From: Streptomyces griseoloalbus
Lineage (GTDB): Bacteria > Actinomycetota > Actinomycetes > Streptomycetales > Streptomycetaceae
DNA: 64,000 nt
Assembly: GCA_014650015.1 (NCBI GenBank)
Contig: BMUD01000010.1
Span: forward strand, 124,001 to 188,000
Reading direction: 5' to 3'
The notes below the pieces were generated by a model that saw only the letters and a list, made by a program, of their open reading frames with translations, was not told the DNA's origin and did not search any database. Shown one piece after another: positions 45,128-54,147 of this stretch. The position numbers and the translations under genes are program-made. The first letter of the stretch is position 1. Every line of letters starts with the position of its first letter.

Positions 45128-46840
45128 TCACGTTCTGTCCCTCTCGTGTCCCGGGGCATCGATCACGTCGCGTTTGCCGGCGTTCTCGCTCTCGTCCAGC
45201 TGCGCCACGGTGGGGTGGTGCAGGTCGAAGGCGGGGGACTCGGAACGGACGCGGGGCAGGGTGAGGAAGTTGTGCCGCGGCGGCGGGCAGGAGGTGGCCC
45301 ATTCCAGGGAACGTCCGTAGCCCCATGGATCGTCGACCTCCACGCGTTCGCCCTCCTTGGCGGTCTTCCAGACGTTGTACAGGAACGGCAGGGTGGACAG
45401 GCCCAGCAGGAACGAACCGATGGACGAGGCGGTGTTGAGGGCGGTGAAGCCGTCGGCGGCGAGGTAGTCGGCGTACCGGCGGGGCATTCCCTCGGCGCCC
45501 AGCCAGTGCTGGACCAGGAAGGTCGTGTGGAAACCGGCGAACAGGGTCCAGAAGTGGATTTTCTCGAGGCGCTCGTCCAGCATCGTGCCCGTCATCTTCG
45601 GCCACCAGAAACTGAATCCGCCGAACATCGCGAAGACGATCGTGCCGAACAGTACGTAGTGGAAATGGGCGACCACGAAATAGCTGTCGGTGACGTGCCA
45701 GTCCAGTGGGGGCGAGCCGAGGATCACCCCGGTGAGCCCGCCGAAGAGGAAGGTGACCAGGAATCCGACGGCCCACAGCATCGGGGGTTCGAACGACAGT
45801 GATCCCTTCCACATGGTGCCGATCCAGTTGAAGAACTTCACACCGGTCGGAACGGCGATCAGGAAGGTCATGAAGGAGAAGAAGGGAAGCAGCACGGCGC
45901 CGGTGGCGAACATGTGGTGGGCCCATACCGTGGCCGACAGCCCGGTGATCGCGATGGTGGCGCCGATCAGCCCCATGTAGCCGAAGATCGGTTTGCGGGC
46001 GAAGACGGGAATGATCTCGCTGATCACGCCGAAGAAGGGCAGGGCGAGGATGTAGACCTCGGGGTGGCCGAAGAACCAGAACAGGTGCTGCCACAGGATG
46101 GGCCCCCCGTTCTCGGCGTTGAACACCTGGGCCCCGAAACGCCGGTCCGCCTCCAGCACGAGCAGGGCCGCCGCCAGGACGGGGAAGGCGAGCAGCACGA
46201 GCACCGACGTGAGCAGCACGTTCCAGGTGAAGATCGGCATGCGGAACATGGTCATGCCGGGGGCGCGCATGCAGATGATGGTGGTGATGAAGTTGACCGC
46301 GCCGAGGATGGTGCCGAACCCTGCCAGCGCGAGGCCCATGATCCACAGATCGCCGCCGGTCTGAGTGGTCCGGGTGGGTCCGCTGAGCGGGGTGTAGGCC
46401 GTCCAGCCGAAGTCGGCCGCGCCGTTCGGGGTGAGGAAGCTGCCCAGGACGATCAGTCCACCGAAGGCGAAAAGCCAGTAGGACAGCATGTTCAGCCGGG
46501 GGAAGGCGACGTCCGGGGAGCCGATCTGCAGCGGCATGATCGCGTTGGCGAAACCGGCGAATGTCGGGGTGGCGAACAGCAGCAGCATGATCGTCCCGTG
46601 CATGGTGAACGCCTGGTTGTACTGTTCGCTGGACAGCATCTGCAGACCCGGGCGGGCCAGTTCCACCCGGATCGCCATCGCCAGTGCTCCGCCGATCAGG
46701 AAGAACGTGAACGACGTGATCAAGTAGAGATGCCCGATCCTCTTGTGGTCCGTCGTGCTCAGCCAGGAAATGATCGCGCGACCCCTGCCGCGGGGCTCGG
46801 CCGCCGGAACAGGGGCAATCGGCTCGGTGTGGGTCGCCAT
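45128..46840 (-). CDS. ctaD: Cytochrome c oxidase subunit I (aa3-type), orphan copy
   Basis: A 570-residue polytopic haem-copper oxidase subunit with 12 predicted helices. The haem and copper ligands are all present: [24 protein letters not shown] with the His-Tyr pair, WAHHMFATG, and [11 protein letters not shown]. It catalyses oxygen reduction and proton pumping in the membrane. It is not accompanied by subunits II, III or the bc1 genes, so it is probably a second ctaD paralogue that relies on partners made elsewhere. The Pro-rich C-terminal tail (SCPPPRHNF onwards) is usual in actinobacteria. Confidence 0.95.
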   Translation of the reverse strand: MATHTEPIAPVPAAEPRGRGRAIISWLSTTDHKRIGHLYLITSFTFFLIGGALAMAIRVELARPGLQMLSSEQYNQAFTMHGTIMLLLFATPTFAGFANAIMPLQIGSPDVAFPRLNMLSYWLFAFGGLIVLGSFLTPNGAADFGWTAYTPLSGPTRTTQTGGDLWIMGLALAGFGTILGAVNFITTIICMRAPGMTMFRMPIFTWNVLLTSVLVLLAFPVLAAALLVLEADRRFGAQVFNAENGGPILWQHLFWFFGHPEVYILALPFFGVISEIIPVFARKPIFGYMGLIGATIAITGLSATVWAHHMFATGAVLLPFFSFMTFLIAVPTGVKFFNWIGTMWKGSLSFEPPMLWAVGFLVTFLFGGLTGVILGSPPLDWHVTDSYFVVAHFHYVLFGTIVFAMFGGFSFWWPKMTGTMLDERLEKIHFWTLFAGFHTTFLVQHWLGAEGMPRRYADYLAADGFTALNTASSIGSFLLGLSTLPFLYNVWKTAKEGERVEVDDPWGYGRSLEWATSCPPPRHNFLTLPRVRSESPAFDLHHPTVAQLDESENAGKRDVIDAPGHERDRT

Positions 46841-47151
46841 CGGTTTCCTCAATCCCCGGCCCGGGGCACAGTTCGACATGGCGGGGGTGCTGCCCTTCGG
46901 GCGCCGCAGCGCCTCGCTCGGACAGCGCCTGACCAATTCAACGGCAAGGGGGGCCAACCACCCCGTTGTGCGGGCCGTATGTCGTCCGCCTGGTCGAATG
47001 AACCATCCGTTGGGGTAGAGGTGATGCTTTCGCGACCGGCTCGTGCGGTGGCGGCGCCGGGGTACCCGCGGTGCGCGGGAGACCGCCGTGGCCGCTCGTG
47101 GCCGCTGCCGGTCGCCGCACCCCGGGGGCAGGAGGCGGGTTGGCACCCGGG
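46841..47151. other. Intergenic region upstream of ctaD
   Basis: This 311-bp stretch between the ctaD start and the stop of the ligase gene holds no gene I can support. It must contain the ctaD promoter. The lower-GC part around 46930-46950 (GACCAATTCAACGGC on the plus strand) is the most likely place, but no clear -35/-10 pair stands out. Confidence 0.4.
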
Positions 47152-48630
47152 TCAGTCGACGGGCCAGGTGTGGACCGGGGCGTTGAGGTGCATGAAGTCG
47201 ATGTACTGCTGCGTCATGCGCCGCAGCGCCTCGTGGCGCCCGCAGTGGGCGGCGGCGTCGATGTGATGGAACATCTCCTTCTGCCACACCGCTCCGTTGC
47301 GGCCGGTGACGCAGCGCTGCTCGATGATGCCGAGCAGCGGCTCGCGCCAGGCCTCGTCCATGCCCGAGCGCTCCAGCCCGCGGTGGGCCAGCGGCAGCAG
47401 CCGCCGCAGGACGAGTTCGGCCACGGGCACCTCGCCCATCCCGGGCCAGTACAGCCGGGCGTCGATGCCGTACCGCGCCGCCGTCCGCAGGTTGTCCTCG
47501 GCGGCCGAGAAGGACATCCGGGACCACACCGGCCGGTCCTCCTCCACCAGGGCGCGGGTGAGCCCGTAGTAGAAGGCACCGTTCGCGAGCGTGTCGGCGA
47601 CGGTCGGGCCGGCGGGCAGTACCCGGTTCTCCACCCGCACGTGCGGTTTGTCGTGGGCGACGGCGTAGACCGGGCGGTTCCAGCGGTAGATGGTGCCGTT
47701 GTGCAGGGTGAGTTCGGCGAGTTCGGGGACGTCACCGCGCGTCAGCGTCTCCGCGGGGTCCTGCTCGTCGCAGAGGGGGAGCAGGGCCGGGAAGTAGCGC
47801 AGGTTCTCCTCGAAGAGATCGAAGACGCTGGTGATCCAGCGTTCGCCGAACCACACCCGGGGCCGTACCCCCTGCGCCTTGATCTCCTGCGGGCGGGTGT
47901 CGGTGGCCTGCTCGAACAGTGGGACGCGGGTCTCGTGCCACAGTTCCTTGCCGAACAGGAAGGGCGAATTGGCCGCGAGCGCGACCTGGACCCCGGCGAT
48001 CGCCTGGGCGGCGTTCCAGTAGTCGGCGAACTGCTCCGGGGACACCTGGAGGTGGAACTGCGTGCTGGTGCACGCGGCTTCCGGGGTGATGGTGTCCGCG
48101 TAGGTCCGCAGCCGGTCGATGCCGGTCACCTCGATGTGCAGGTCCTCACCGCGCGCCGCGAAGATCTGGTCGTTGAGCAGCCGGTAGCGCGGGTTCTCCG
48201 ACAGGGCTCCCTCGCCCACGTCCTCCTGCCGCAGGGTGGGGAGGACGCCCGTCATGATCAGATGGGTGCCGATCGACCGGGCGCGCTGCTCCGCGTGGTT
48301 CAGCGCGGCGCGGATCTCGGACTCCCAGGCGTCGGGGCCGCCCGCGGTGAGACGGCGGGGCGGGATGTTGATCTCGAGGTTGAACCGGCCCAGTTCCGTG
48401 GACCAGGCCGGGTCCGCGATCGCCTCCAGGACGTCGGAGTTGCGCATGGCGGGCTCGGCCCGGTCGTCGACCAGGTTCAGCTCGATCTCCAGACCCACCT
48501 GGGGCCGCTCGGCGTCGAAGCGTGACTCGCGCAGCATCTGGGCGAACGCATCGAGGCACTCCTGCATCTTGATCCGGTAGCGGCGGCGGTCCTCGCGGGT
48601 GAAGGTGAGCGCCGGGACGTCCCGTCCCAT
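47152..48630 (-). CDS. Glutamate-cysteine ligase-family (GCS2-like) protein
   Basis: A 492-residue ATP-dependent carboxylate-amine ligase. [12 protein letters not shown] near residue 45 is the conserved acidic metal/ATP site, followed by [24 protein letters not shown] and [12 protein letters not shown], all typical of the GCS2 group (EgtA and YbdK relatives). It is longer than EgtA and no ergothioneine genes are nearby, so the amine substrate is open; gamma-glutamylation of cysteine or another amine is possible. The ATG at 48630 is followed in frame by a strong coding pattern. Confidence 0.85.
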   Translation of the reverse strand: MGRDVPALTFTREDRRRYRIKMQECLDAFAQMLRESRFDAERPQVGLEIELNLVDDRAEPAMRNSDVLEAIADPAWSTELGRFNLEINIPPRRLTAGGPDAWESEIRAALNHAEQRARSIGTHLIMTGVLPTLRQEDVGEGALSENPRYRLLNDQIFAARGEDLHIEVTGIDRLRTYADTITPEAACTSTQFHLQVSPEQFADYWNAAQAIAGVQVALAANSPFLFGKELWHETRVPLFEQATDTRPQEIKAQGVRPRVWFGERWITSVFDLFEENLRYFPALLPLCDEQDPAETLTRGDVPELAELTLHNGTIYRWNRPVYAVAHDKPHVRVENRVLPAGPTVADTLANGAFYYGLTRALVEEDRPVWSRMSFSAAEDNLRTAARYGIDARLYWPGMGEVPVAELVLRRLLPLAHRGLERSGMDEAWREPLLGIIEQRCVTGRNGAVWQKEMFHHIDAAAHCGRHEALRRMTQQYIDFMHLNAPVHTWPVD

Positions 48631-48721
48631 CGGTCTCCCTCCAAGGGCTCTGGGCCTGGAACCTTTCCACCCCAGCGTCGCACCGGCGGGCGACTCCGAC
48701 CACGCGAGCCCGTCCGGTCCG

Positions 48722-49156
48722 TCAGTCCGTCGTGCCTTCGGCCAGGAAGGCGGTCAGATTGTCGAGCAGCATGGTGCTGCCCTGTTCGGCCATGTCGCGT
48801 TCCTCCGTCGTGTCGCACATCTGGCGGATCACGATCCGCGTCCGCGGGCCGTCCCCGTCGAGTTCCACGGTCATCGCCGAGGGCTCGGGCTTCCCGGGGA
48901 CGTCCATCCCCACCACCAGCAGGCGGTCCTCGTCGACCTGGAGGTAGGACCCGGTCAGCGGGAACCGGCCGCCGTCCGGCGTGACCATGGTGGCCTTCCA
49001 GGCGCCGCCCGGCCGTACGTCCATCTCGACGGAGCCGGGAGCGGCGTACGCCCACCGGGCGTACTGGTCGGGGGTGGTCCACGCCTGCCACACCGTGCCC
49101 GTGGGGGCGTCCAGTGTGCGGGTCAGGGTGTAGGAGAAGTCGTCGGTGGCGCTCAT
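48722..49156 (-). CDS. SRPBCC/AHSA1-family protein
   Basis: A 144-residue START-like domain protein. FSYTLTRTLDAPTGTVWQAWTTPDQYARW at the N-terminus is the AHSA1 signature, with MDVRPGGAWKATMVTPDGGRFP and a C-terminal helix following. Such proteins bind hydrophobic ligands, and their exact role is often unknown. It is divergent from a small DNA-binding protein gene, with the palindrome at 49258-49270 between them. Confidence 0.85.
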   Translation of the reverse strand: MSATDDFSYTLTRTLDAPTGTVWQAWTTPDQYARWAYAAPGSVEMDVRPGGAWKATMVTPDGGRFPLTGSYLQVDEDRLLVVGMDVPGKPEPSAMTVELDGDGPRTRIVIRQMCDTTEERDMAEQGSTMLLDNLTAFLAEGTTD

Positions 49157-49257
49157 GGTGTCGTCCCTTGTGTCGTGTCCGGTGTCCCGTTGCGGGCCTG
49201 CCGCACGGGTAGACGTGCGGGGGCGCGAGAAGTCATCGGTCCTTCCGTGGGTTTATG

Positions 49258-49295
49258 TTGTTGACAACAAGACGTTCATTGTCGATGCTCGTCCC
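49258..49295 (+). promoter_or_regulatory. Palindrome overlapping a leaderless promoter
   Basis: TTGTTGACAACAA (49258-49270) is a perfect 6-1-6 palindrome. It contains TTGACA (49261-49266) as the -35 box. After 17 bases comes GATGCT (49284-49289), and the ATG follows six bases later, giving a leaderless start. An operator on the -35 box suggests autorepression. Confidence 0.65.
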
Positions 49296-49748
49296 ATGTC
49301 CGCGATTCCCGAAGAGCCCACCGACCCCTTCACCCCGCCGAGTTCCGACGCGGCCCGCGTGCATCGGGTGCATGCGTCCCTGTTCCGCATCGCCGAGCGG
49401 CACGCGGCCACGGACGGGCAACGCCGGCGGCAGACCCATCCCGGCGTGATCAGCCCGCACGAGGCGGTCAGGCTGGTGGCGTTCCTGCTCAGCGGTGCCG
49501 CGCTGCTCGAGGACGGCGAACCCGAGGTGGACCGCGCGGACATCACCGCCGCGCTGAGCCTCGTACCGCGCGCCCGCGCCGAGATGGACGAACTGGAGGT
49601 GGGCCTCCTGCAGATGGCACGGGGACGCGGCATGACCTGGCCGGAGATCGCCTTCGGCCTAGGCCTGCGCAGCCCGCAGGCCGCCAGACAACGCTACGAG
49701 CGCCTGGCCGACCGCACCGACGCCGACCTCGACAACGGCGGCCGGTAG
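49296..49748 (+). CDS. Small DNA-binding regulator-like protein
   Basis: A 150-residue soluble protein. The C-terminal half has a helix-turn-helix pattern (LLQMARGRGMTWPEIAFGLGLRSPQAARQRYERL), similar to proteins annotated as hsp18-linked regulators in Streptomyces. The N-terminal half includes HPGVISPHEAVRLVAFLLSGAALLEDG. The ATG at 49296 fits a leaderless promoter overlapped by a palindrome, which suggests autoregulation and perhaps control of the divergent SRPBCC gene. No hsp18 gene is adjacent. Confidence 0.7.
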   Translation: MSAIPEEPTDPFTPPSSDAARVHRVHASLFRIAERHAATDGQRRRQTHPGVISPHEAVRLVAFLLSGAALLEDGEPEVDRADITAALSLVPRARAEMDELEVGLLQMARGRGMTWPEIAFGLGLRSPQAARQRYERLADRTDADLDNGGR

Positions 49749-49820
49749 CGTCCCGGGAGTGCCGAAGCGGACGCAGCGCTGTCGGCGGGCGCAGTACCGG
49801 GCGGTGCGCCTGTCGCCCGG

Positions 49821-50480
49821 TCAGTCGTCGAGGGCCGGCTCGCCCACGGCCCGGGCCGCCCGCCGCCACGCGGCGGTGACCGCACGGTGGGCCGTCGCCG
49901 TGCCCTCCGGTATCCCGGGCGGCAGGTGTACGGGACGGCCGATGTGGACGTGGAGACGCGGTCGGCGCAACGGGGCGGTGAGAACACCGGCCAGCTGCTT
50001 CACGGCCGCCCCGGAGGCAAGGCGCCGGGCACCCGCCTGGCCCACGGGGACGACCGCGGCACCGGTGGTCGCCGAGAGCCGTGCGAGCCCGGTACGGAAG
50101 GGACGGGGCGCGGCACAGGCCGCGTCCGTGCGCAGGGGCAGTCCGCCCTCCGCGTAGAGGAGCACATGGCGTCCCGACCGCACCACCTCCGCCGCGGCCT
50201 CGAGCGCGTCCGCGGCGCGGGCGGATCTCCGGTGCACGGGGATGTGACCGCCCTTCGACAGCGCGCGCCGCAGCACGGGCACGCGCCACAGCCCGGCCGT
50301 CGCCAGGACGACCGGCGTCACCCCCACGCTGCGCAGGGCGGCCAGCACGAGGGCGGGATCGGCCACCGCGTCATGGTTGGCGACGAAGACACTGCCCGGC
50401 GCGAACGGCCCCGCGGCCTCGCGCGTGACGGTGAGCCGTCCGAACAACGGCAGCAGAACAGCGGCGGCACGGCTGAGCAA
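49821..50480 (-). CDS. 1-acylglycerol-3-phosphate acyltransferase-like (PlsC) protein
   Basis: A 219-residue acyltransferase of the PlsC/LPLAT family, placing an acyl chain on lysophosphatidate or a similar acceptor at the membrane. The catalytic NHDAVAD fits the NHX4D motif near residue 36, and YAEGGLPLRT replaces the usual EGTRS motif near residue 110. PVHRRSARAADAL fits the middle conserved block. It stands alone, convergent with the small regulator gene. Confidence 0.85.
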   Translation of the reverse strand: MLSRAAAVLLPLFGRLTVTREAAGPFAPGSVFVANHDAVADPALVLAALRSVGVTPVVLATAGLWRVPVLRRALSKGGHIPVHRRSARAADALEAAAEVVRSGRHVLLYAEGGLPLRTDAACAAPRPFRTGLARLSATTGAAVVPVGQAGARRLASGAAVKQLAGVLTAPLRRPRLHVHIGRPVHLPPGIPEGTATAHRAVTAAWRRAARAVGEPALDD

Positions 50481-50546
50481 GAGACGTCCTCTCCGGCAGA
50501 CGGGAACCCTGCTCGTCAGCTTCAGGGGCGGCCGGCGCCCGCGCCT

Positions 50547-50560
50547 GAGTACGCGTACTC
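50547..50560. promoter_or_regulatory. 14-bp perfect palindrome
   Basis: GAGTACGCGTACTC lies in the 247-bp divergent region between the plsC-like gene and the DUF2795 gene. A related half-site (TACTCGGTCCGCGTACG) follows 18 bases later. It may be an operator; no known regulator is assigned. Confidence 0.45.
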
Positions 50561-50727
50561 GGATCGGGGGCTTCGCCTACTCGGTCCGCGTACGCGCAGG
50601 TGCTCCGAAGGCTTCGTCCGCTCGACGCGCGGCCGGGCACCGCGGCGGCGCATCACTCCCCGACGCCGTGGGTACCCGCCGGGTCCGCGCGCGGATTCGC
50701 CGCGCCGCTCCGACACGGGAGGCTGCC

Positions 50728-50922
50728 ATGGCCGACCTCAGCCCGATCGACCTGCAGAAGGCTCTCAAGGGCGCCGACTACCCCGCCAGCCGTGACGATC
50801 TCGTCTCGGTGGCGAAGAGCAACGGCGCCGACGACACCCTCGTCGAGAAGCTGACGCAGTCCGGCAGCAAGCGGTTCGACGGCCCCAACGAGGTGCAGAA
50901 GGCGGTGTTCGGCAACGAATAG
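50728..50922 (+). CDS. DUF2795-family small protein
   Basis: A 64-residue protein. SPIDLQKALKGADYPASRDDLVSVAKSNGADDTLVEKL is the complete DUF2795 domain, a small helical fold common in actinobacteria. Its function is unknown. A GGGAGG site lies six bases before the ATG. Confidence 0.88.
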   Translation: MADLSPIDLQKALKGADYPASRDDLVSVAKSNGADDTLVEKLTQSGSKRFDGPNEVQKAVFGNE

Positions 50923-51036
50923 CACCCCCTGTCCGGGGCTGCCCGTGCGGCGCCGACCGGTGCCGAAGGCGCGAGGCGGCCCCGGCCCGCGAGGCGCCCG
51001 TCCGCCGCGCGACCCGAACCGAAGGACGGTATCGCG

Positions 51037-51450
51037 ATGACCGAATACGAGCGTTCACGCACGATGCCCGCACAGCCCGAGCACGTCTTCGACCAGGCGG
51101 CGAACGTCGGCCAGATGGGTGACTGGCTGCCCGAGGCCCTGCACGTGCACGCCGAGGAGCTGCCCGCCGTCACCGTGCACGAGGACCGCTCCGACGAGGA
51201 CACCTCCGCGCTGTTCCGGGCCCGGCGGGACCAGATGCGGCTCGAATGGGGCACGCGTGACCAGGGTGCCTACGCCGGCTGGCTCCAGGTCGCCGGCATC
51301 GGCAGCGGAGCCAGCGAGGTCACGGTGCACCTGTCCTTCTTCGACGACAGCCACGACCCGGGCGAGGACTCCGTGAGCGACGCCCTGGACACGAGCCTGC
51401 GGCGCCTGGAGGAACAGGTACGGCTGCGCGTCGACAACGCCGCCGGCTGA
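51037..51450 (+). CDS. SRPBCC-family protein
   Basis: A 137-residue START-like protein: MTEYERSRTMPAQPEHVFDQAANVGQMGDWLP is the polyketide-cyclase/dehydrase type N-terminus, followed by a beta-grip (ALFRARRDQMRLEWG, SEVTVHLSFFDD) and a C-terminal helix (LDTSLRRLEEQVRLRVD). It probably binds a small hydrophobic ligand. It follows the DUF2795 gene by 114 bases; co-transcription is possible. Confidence 0.8.
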   Translation: MTEYERSRTMPAQPEHVFDQAANVGQMGDWLPEALHVHAEELPAVTVHEDRSDEDTSALFRARRDQMRLEWGTRDQGAYAGWLQVAGIGSGASEVTVHLSFFDDSHDPGEDSVSDALDTSLRRLEEQVRLRVDNAAG

Positions 51451-51489
51451 CCGCCCGCCGCGCACACCCGCTCGCGGCGCCGACCCGGC

Positions 51490-52662
51490 CTACCAGTGAG
51501 CGGGGCGGCTGAGCGCCGGGGGCAGCCGGGTGGCCGCGTCGCCCTTGGCCGCGTTCAGCTGGGCCTGGGTGAGGAACAGGGCCCCGGTGAGGTCGGCGCC
51601 GCTCAGGTCGGCGTCGCGCAGGTCGGCCCCGATCACGTCGGCGTCGCGCAGGTCGGCACCGCCGAGATCGGCGGCGACGAGCAGGGCGCCGCGCAGGCTC
51701 GCCCCCCTGAGGTCGGCCCCGGACAGCTTCGCGCCGATCAGGTCGGCTCCGCGGTGGTTCCTCTTGCGCCCCGGAACCCGCGCCCGGGCGAGTTCGCTCG
51801 CCCGCAGCAGGAGCGTGTTGACCTCGCCGCGCAGCGCGTTCATGTCGAGCTCGGTGATCGACTCGGCGGTGCCGCGGGTCAGGCCGTCGAGGTGGGTCAG
51901 GGCCCGCCGCAGTTCCTTGTGGACGGGGCGGGCCGGTGCGAGGTCGAGGGCCTCGGTCACGTACCAGAGCAGCTCGTGCAGTTGCCGCATGACGGGGAAG
52001 ACCGCGGACATGGAGCGCGACGTCTCCGGCGCCCGGCGCCAGTCCGTGCCACCGAAGGTCATTTGGGACACCTTCTGCCCGGCGCCGAAGCAGTCGAAGA
52101 CGGTGCAGCCGGGGAAGCCCTTGTCGCGCAGCTGTGCGTGGATGCCGCAGCGGAAGTCCGGCCGGAGGTTCGAGCAGGGCTGCCCGGCGACCTTGTCGAC
52201 CGCGAAGTCGGCGGAGCGGGCGAAGGGCAGGGCCACGCAGCACAGGCCGAAGCAGCTGGCGCAGTCGGCCCGCAGATCCTCGCGGTCCAGCAGGGCGCGG
52301 CCACTTCGGGACGGTTCGCGGTCATCCCGGTCCCCACCGTTCCGGCCCTCGCGGCGTCGGCCGCCCTGCCGGTCCGTCCCCTTGTCCCGGTCCTTGCGCT
52401 CCTGGCCGAGTGCGGTGCGCTGTTGGCCTCGGCCGGTGTCGGCGGTCCGCTTTTGCCCCTGGCCCGTGTCCGTGGCGCGCTCCCGGCCCCGGTCCGCGTC
52501 CGCGGCACGGGGGCTGTTCTGTGCCGCGGACGGCCGCCGACGCCCGCCCCCCTGGGCCGGGCGGCCCCGTCCACCGGCGGCGGAGGACCGGTCGCGCCCG
52601 CCGGCGGGGGAGGGCTGCTCGCGGCCCCCGGAGGACGAGGGGGCTTCGTGCTGTGGCGACAC
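51490..52662 (-). CDS. Pentapeptide-repeat protein with Cys-rich domain and disordered N-terminus
   Basis: A 390-residue protein in three parts. The first 120 residues are disordered and rich in Gly, Arg, Gln and Asp. Then comes a cysteine-rich block (CASCFGLCC, PCSNLRPDFRCGIHA, GCTVFDCFGAG) that may bind metal. The C-terminal 80 residues form pentapeptide repeats (ADLIGAKLSGADLRGASLRG, GADLRDADLSGADLTGALF) giving a right-handed beta-helix. The Cys block with such repeats is a recurring actinobacterial layout with no known function. The start is a GTG at 52662. Confidence 0.85.
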   Translation of the reverse strand: MSPQHEAPSSSGGREQPSPAGGRDRSSAAGGRGRPAQGGGRRRPSAAQNSPRAADADRGRERATDTGQGQKRTADTGRGQQRTALGQERKDRDKGTDRQGGRRREGRNGGDRDDREPSRSGRALLDREDLRADCASCFGLCCVALPFARSADFAVDKVAGQPCSNLRPDFRCGIHAQLRDKGFPGCTVFDCFGAGQKVSQMTFGGTDWRRAPETSRSMSAVFPVMRQLHELLWYVTEALDLAPARPVHKELRRALTHLDGLTRGTAESITELDMNALRGEVNTLLLRASELARARVPGRKRNHRGADLIGAKLSGADLRGASLRGALLVAADLGGADLRDADVIGADLRDADLSGADLTGALFLTQAQLNAAKGDAATRLPPALSRPAHW

Positions 52663-52823
52663 CGTGCGTGCTCCTGCCGGCCGATGAGTACCGCTTGCCG
52701 CGGCGCTCCGAGATCGGCGTTCATTCTCTCAGACGCCGCGCGCGGACCCGAGGCCGTCACTCGTTCCGCGGCGGCCCCGGGACCTCCGTCGCGCGATCAT
52801 GGGACAACCGGCCTATGATCGAA

Positions 52824-52855
52824 CCCATTAAAGTTGAAAGTGAAACTTTCATGGG
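52824..52855. promoter_or_regulatory. Inverted repeat operator upstream of pirin gene
   Basis: CCCATTAAAGTT (52824-52835) and AACTTTCATGGG (52844-52855) pair at 11 of 12 positions. Inside them TGAAAGT-gaa-ACTTTCA (52835-52851) is a perfect 7-3-7 repeat. The site is AT-rich and lies 18 bases before the pirin start codon, like a MarR-type operator. Confidence 0.7.
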
Positions 52856-52873
52856 TGGTGGAGGGACAAGCGC

Positions 52874-53848
52874 ATGAGCAACACGGAAACGCACCCGACC
52901 GAGTCCATCTGCGGCGCGGAGGCCGACGGACCGTCCCCGCCGGGCATCGAGGTCATCACCCCGAGGGACGTACCCCTCGGCGGGCCCCGGGCCATGCGGG
53001 TGCGCCGCACCCTGCCCCAGCGGGCCCGCACGCTCATCGGAGCCTGGTGCTTCGCCGACCACTACGGGCCCGACGACGTCACCGAGTCCGGCGGCATGCG
53101 CGTACCGCCGCACCCGCACACCGGGCTGCAGACGGTCAGCTGGCTGTTCAGCGGTGAGATCGAGCACCGCGACAGCCACGGCGTCCACGCCTTCGTACGG
53201 CCCGGCGAACTGAACCTGATGACGGGCGGCCTCGGCATCAGCCACTCCGAGGTCTCCACCGACCGCACCACGACCCTGCACGGGGTGCAGCTGTGGGTCG
53301 CGCTGCCCGAGCGACACCGCGACGCGGACCGGGACTTCCAGCACCACGCACCCACAGCCCTCGCGCTCGACGGCGGCGGCGAGGCCCGCGTCTTCCTCGG
53401 CACCCTCGCCGGCGACACCTCACCGGTGCGCACCTTCACCCCGCTGCTCGGCGCGGAAATCACCCTCGACCCGGCCGCCACCGTGACCCTCGACGTCGAC
53501 CCCGGCTTCGAACACGGCGTCCTCGTCGACAGTGGCGACGTCCTGCTCGCCGGTACGCCGCTGAAGCCGGCCGAACTCGGCTACGCGGCCCCCGGCCGCA
53601 CCGCCCTCACCCTGACCAACCGGGCCACGGAACCGGCCCGCCTGGTGCTCCTCGGCGGGCCCCCTTTCCCGGAGGAGATCGTCATGTGGTGGAACTTCAT
53701 CGGCCGCTCGCACGACGACATCGTGCGGGCCCGCGAGGACTGGATGAAGGGAACCCGCTTCGGTGAGGTGCACGGATACGACGGGGCTCCACTGCCCGCG
53801 CCGGAGCTGCCGAACGCACCCCTGAAGCCGCGAGGAAGGGTGCGCTGA
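52874..53848 (+). CDS. Pirin-family protein
   Basis: A 324-residue double-cupin protein. PPHPHTGLQTVSWLFSGEIEHRDS carries the two metal-binding histidines, and GLGISHSEVS the third His and the Glu. The second cupin follows (VLLGGPPFPEEIVMWWNFIGR). Bacterial pirins can be quercetinase-like dioxygenases or stress-linked regulators; the substrate here is unknown. GGAGGG precedes the ATG, and a strong inverted repeat sits at the promoter, so expression is probably switched by a repressor not found in the window. Confidence 0.9.
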   Translation: MSNTETHPTESICGAEADGPSPPGIEVITPRDVPLGGPRAMRVRRTLPQRARTLIGAWCFADHYGPDDVTESGGMRVPPHPHTGLQTVSWLFSGEIEHRDSHGVHAFVRPGELNLMTGGLGISHSEVSTDRTTTLHGVQLWVALPERHRDADRDFQHHAPTALALDGGGEARVFLGTLAGDTSPVRTFTPLLGAEITLDPAATVTLDVDPGFEHGVLVDSGDVLLAGTPLKPAELGYAAPGRTALTLTNRATEPARLVLLGGPPFPEEIVMWWNFIGRSHDDIVRAREDWMKGTRFGEVHGYDGAPLPAPELPNAPLKPRGRVR

Positions 53849-53953
53849 ACTGCGGAAGCGTCGGTCCTGAACCAAGGGTCCCGCGATCGCTGCTGCGTCT
53901 GTCCAGTGGCGTGGACATCCCACGGCGCGGGCGTTCGGCTCCTGCCTCCTTGG

Positions 53954-53993
53954 CCCCCTGAAGCTGTCCGCGACCCCCTGAAGCTGTCCGCGA
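53954..53993 (+). repeat. 20-bp tandem direct repeat
   Basis: Two identical 20-bp units, each CCCCCTGAAGCTGTCCGCGA, lie head to tail (53954-53973 and 53974-53993). A near copy (CCTGAGGCTGTCCGCGA) occurs at 60217-60233 in the same orientation. The rest of the 299-bp gap between the pirin and gudD genes shows no gene. Confidence 0.8.
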
Positions 53994-54147
53994 TTCCCGA
54001 GGTATGGGCATCTGCGGGCAGCTTTGGCCGAACCGTTGCTGACCTTTTGCCGACTTTCCTGATGGGGCGTCAGGTAAGGGCGGAGTGCCGTCCTCGCCAC
54101 CCGCCCCCCTCATGAGGTGCCCTCGGTGCTATAGCGCTTCGCTGATG

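Noticed and set aside
53849-54147. Open frames between the pirin and gudD genes
   Set aside because: They have mixed codon bias, no ribosome site and no domain; only the 20-bp repeat is worth noting there.
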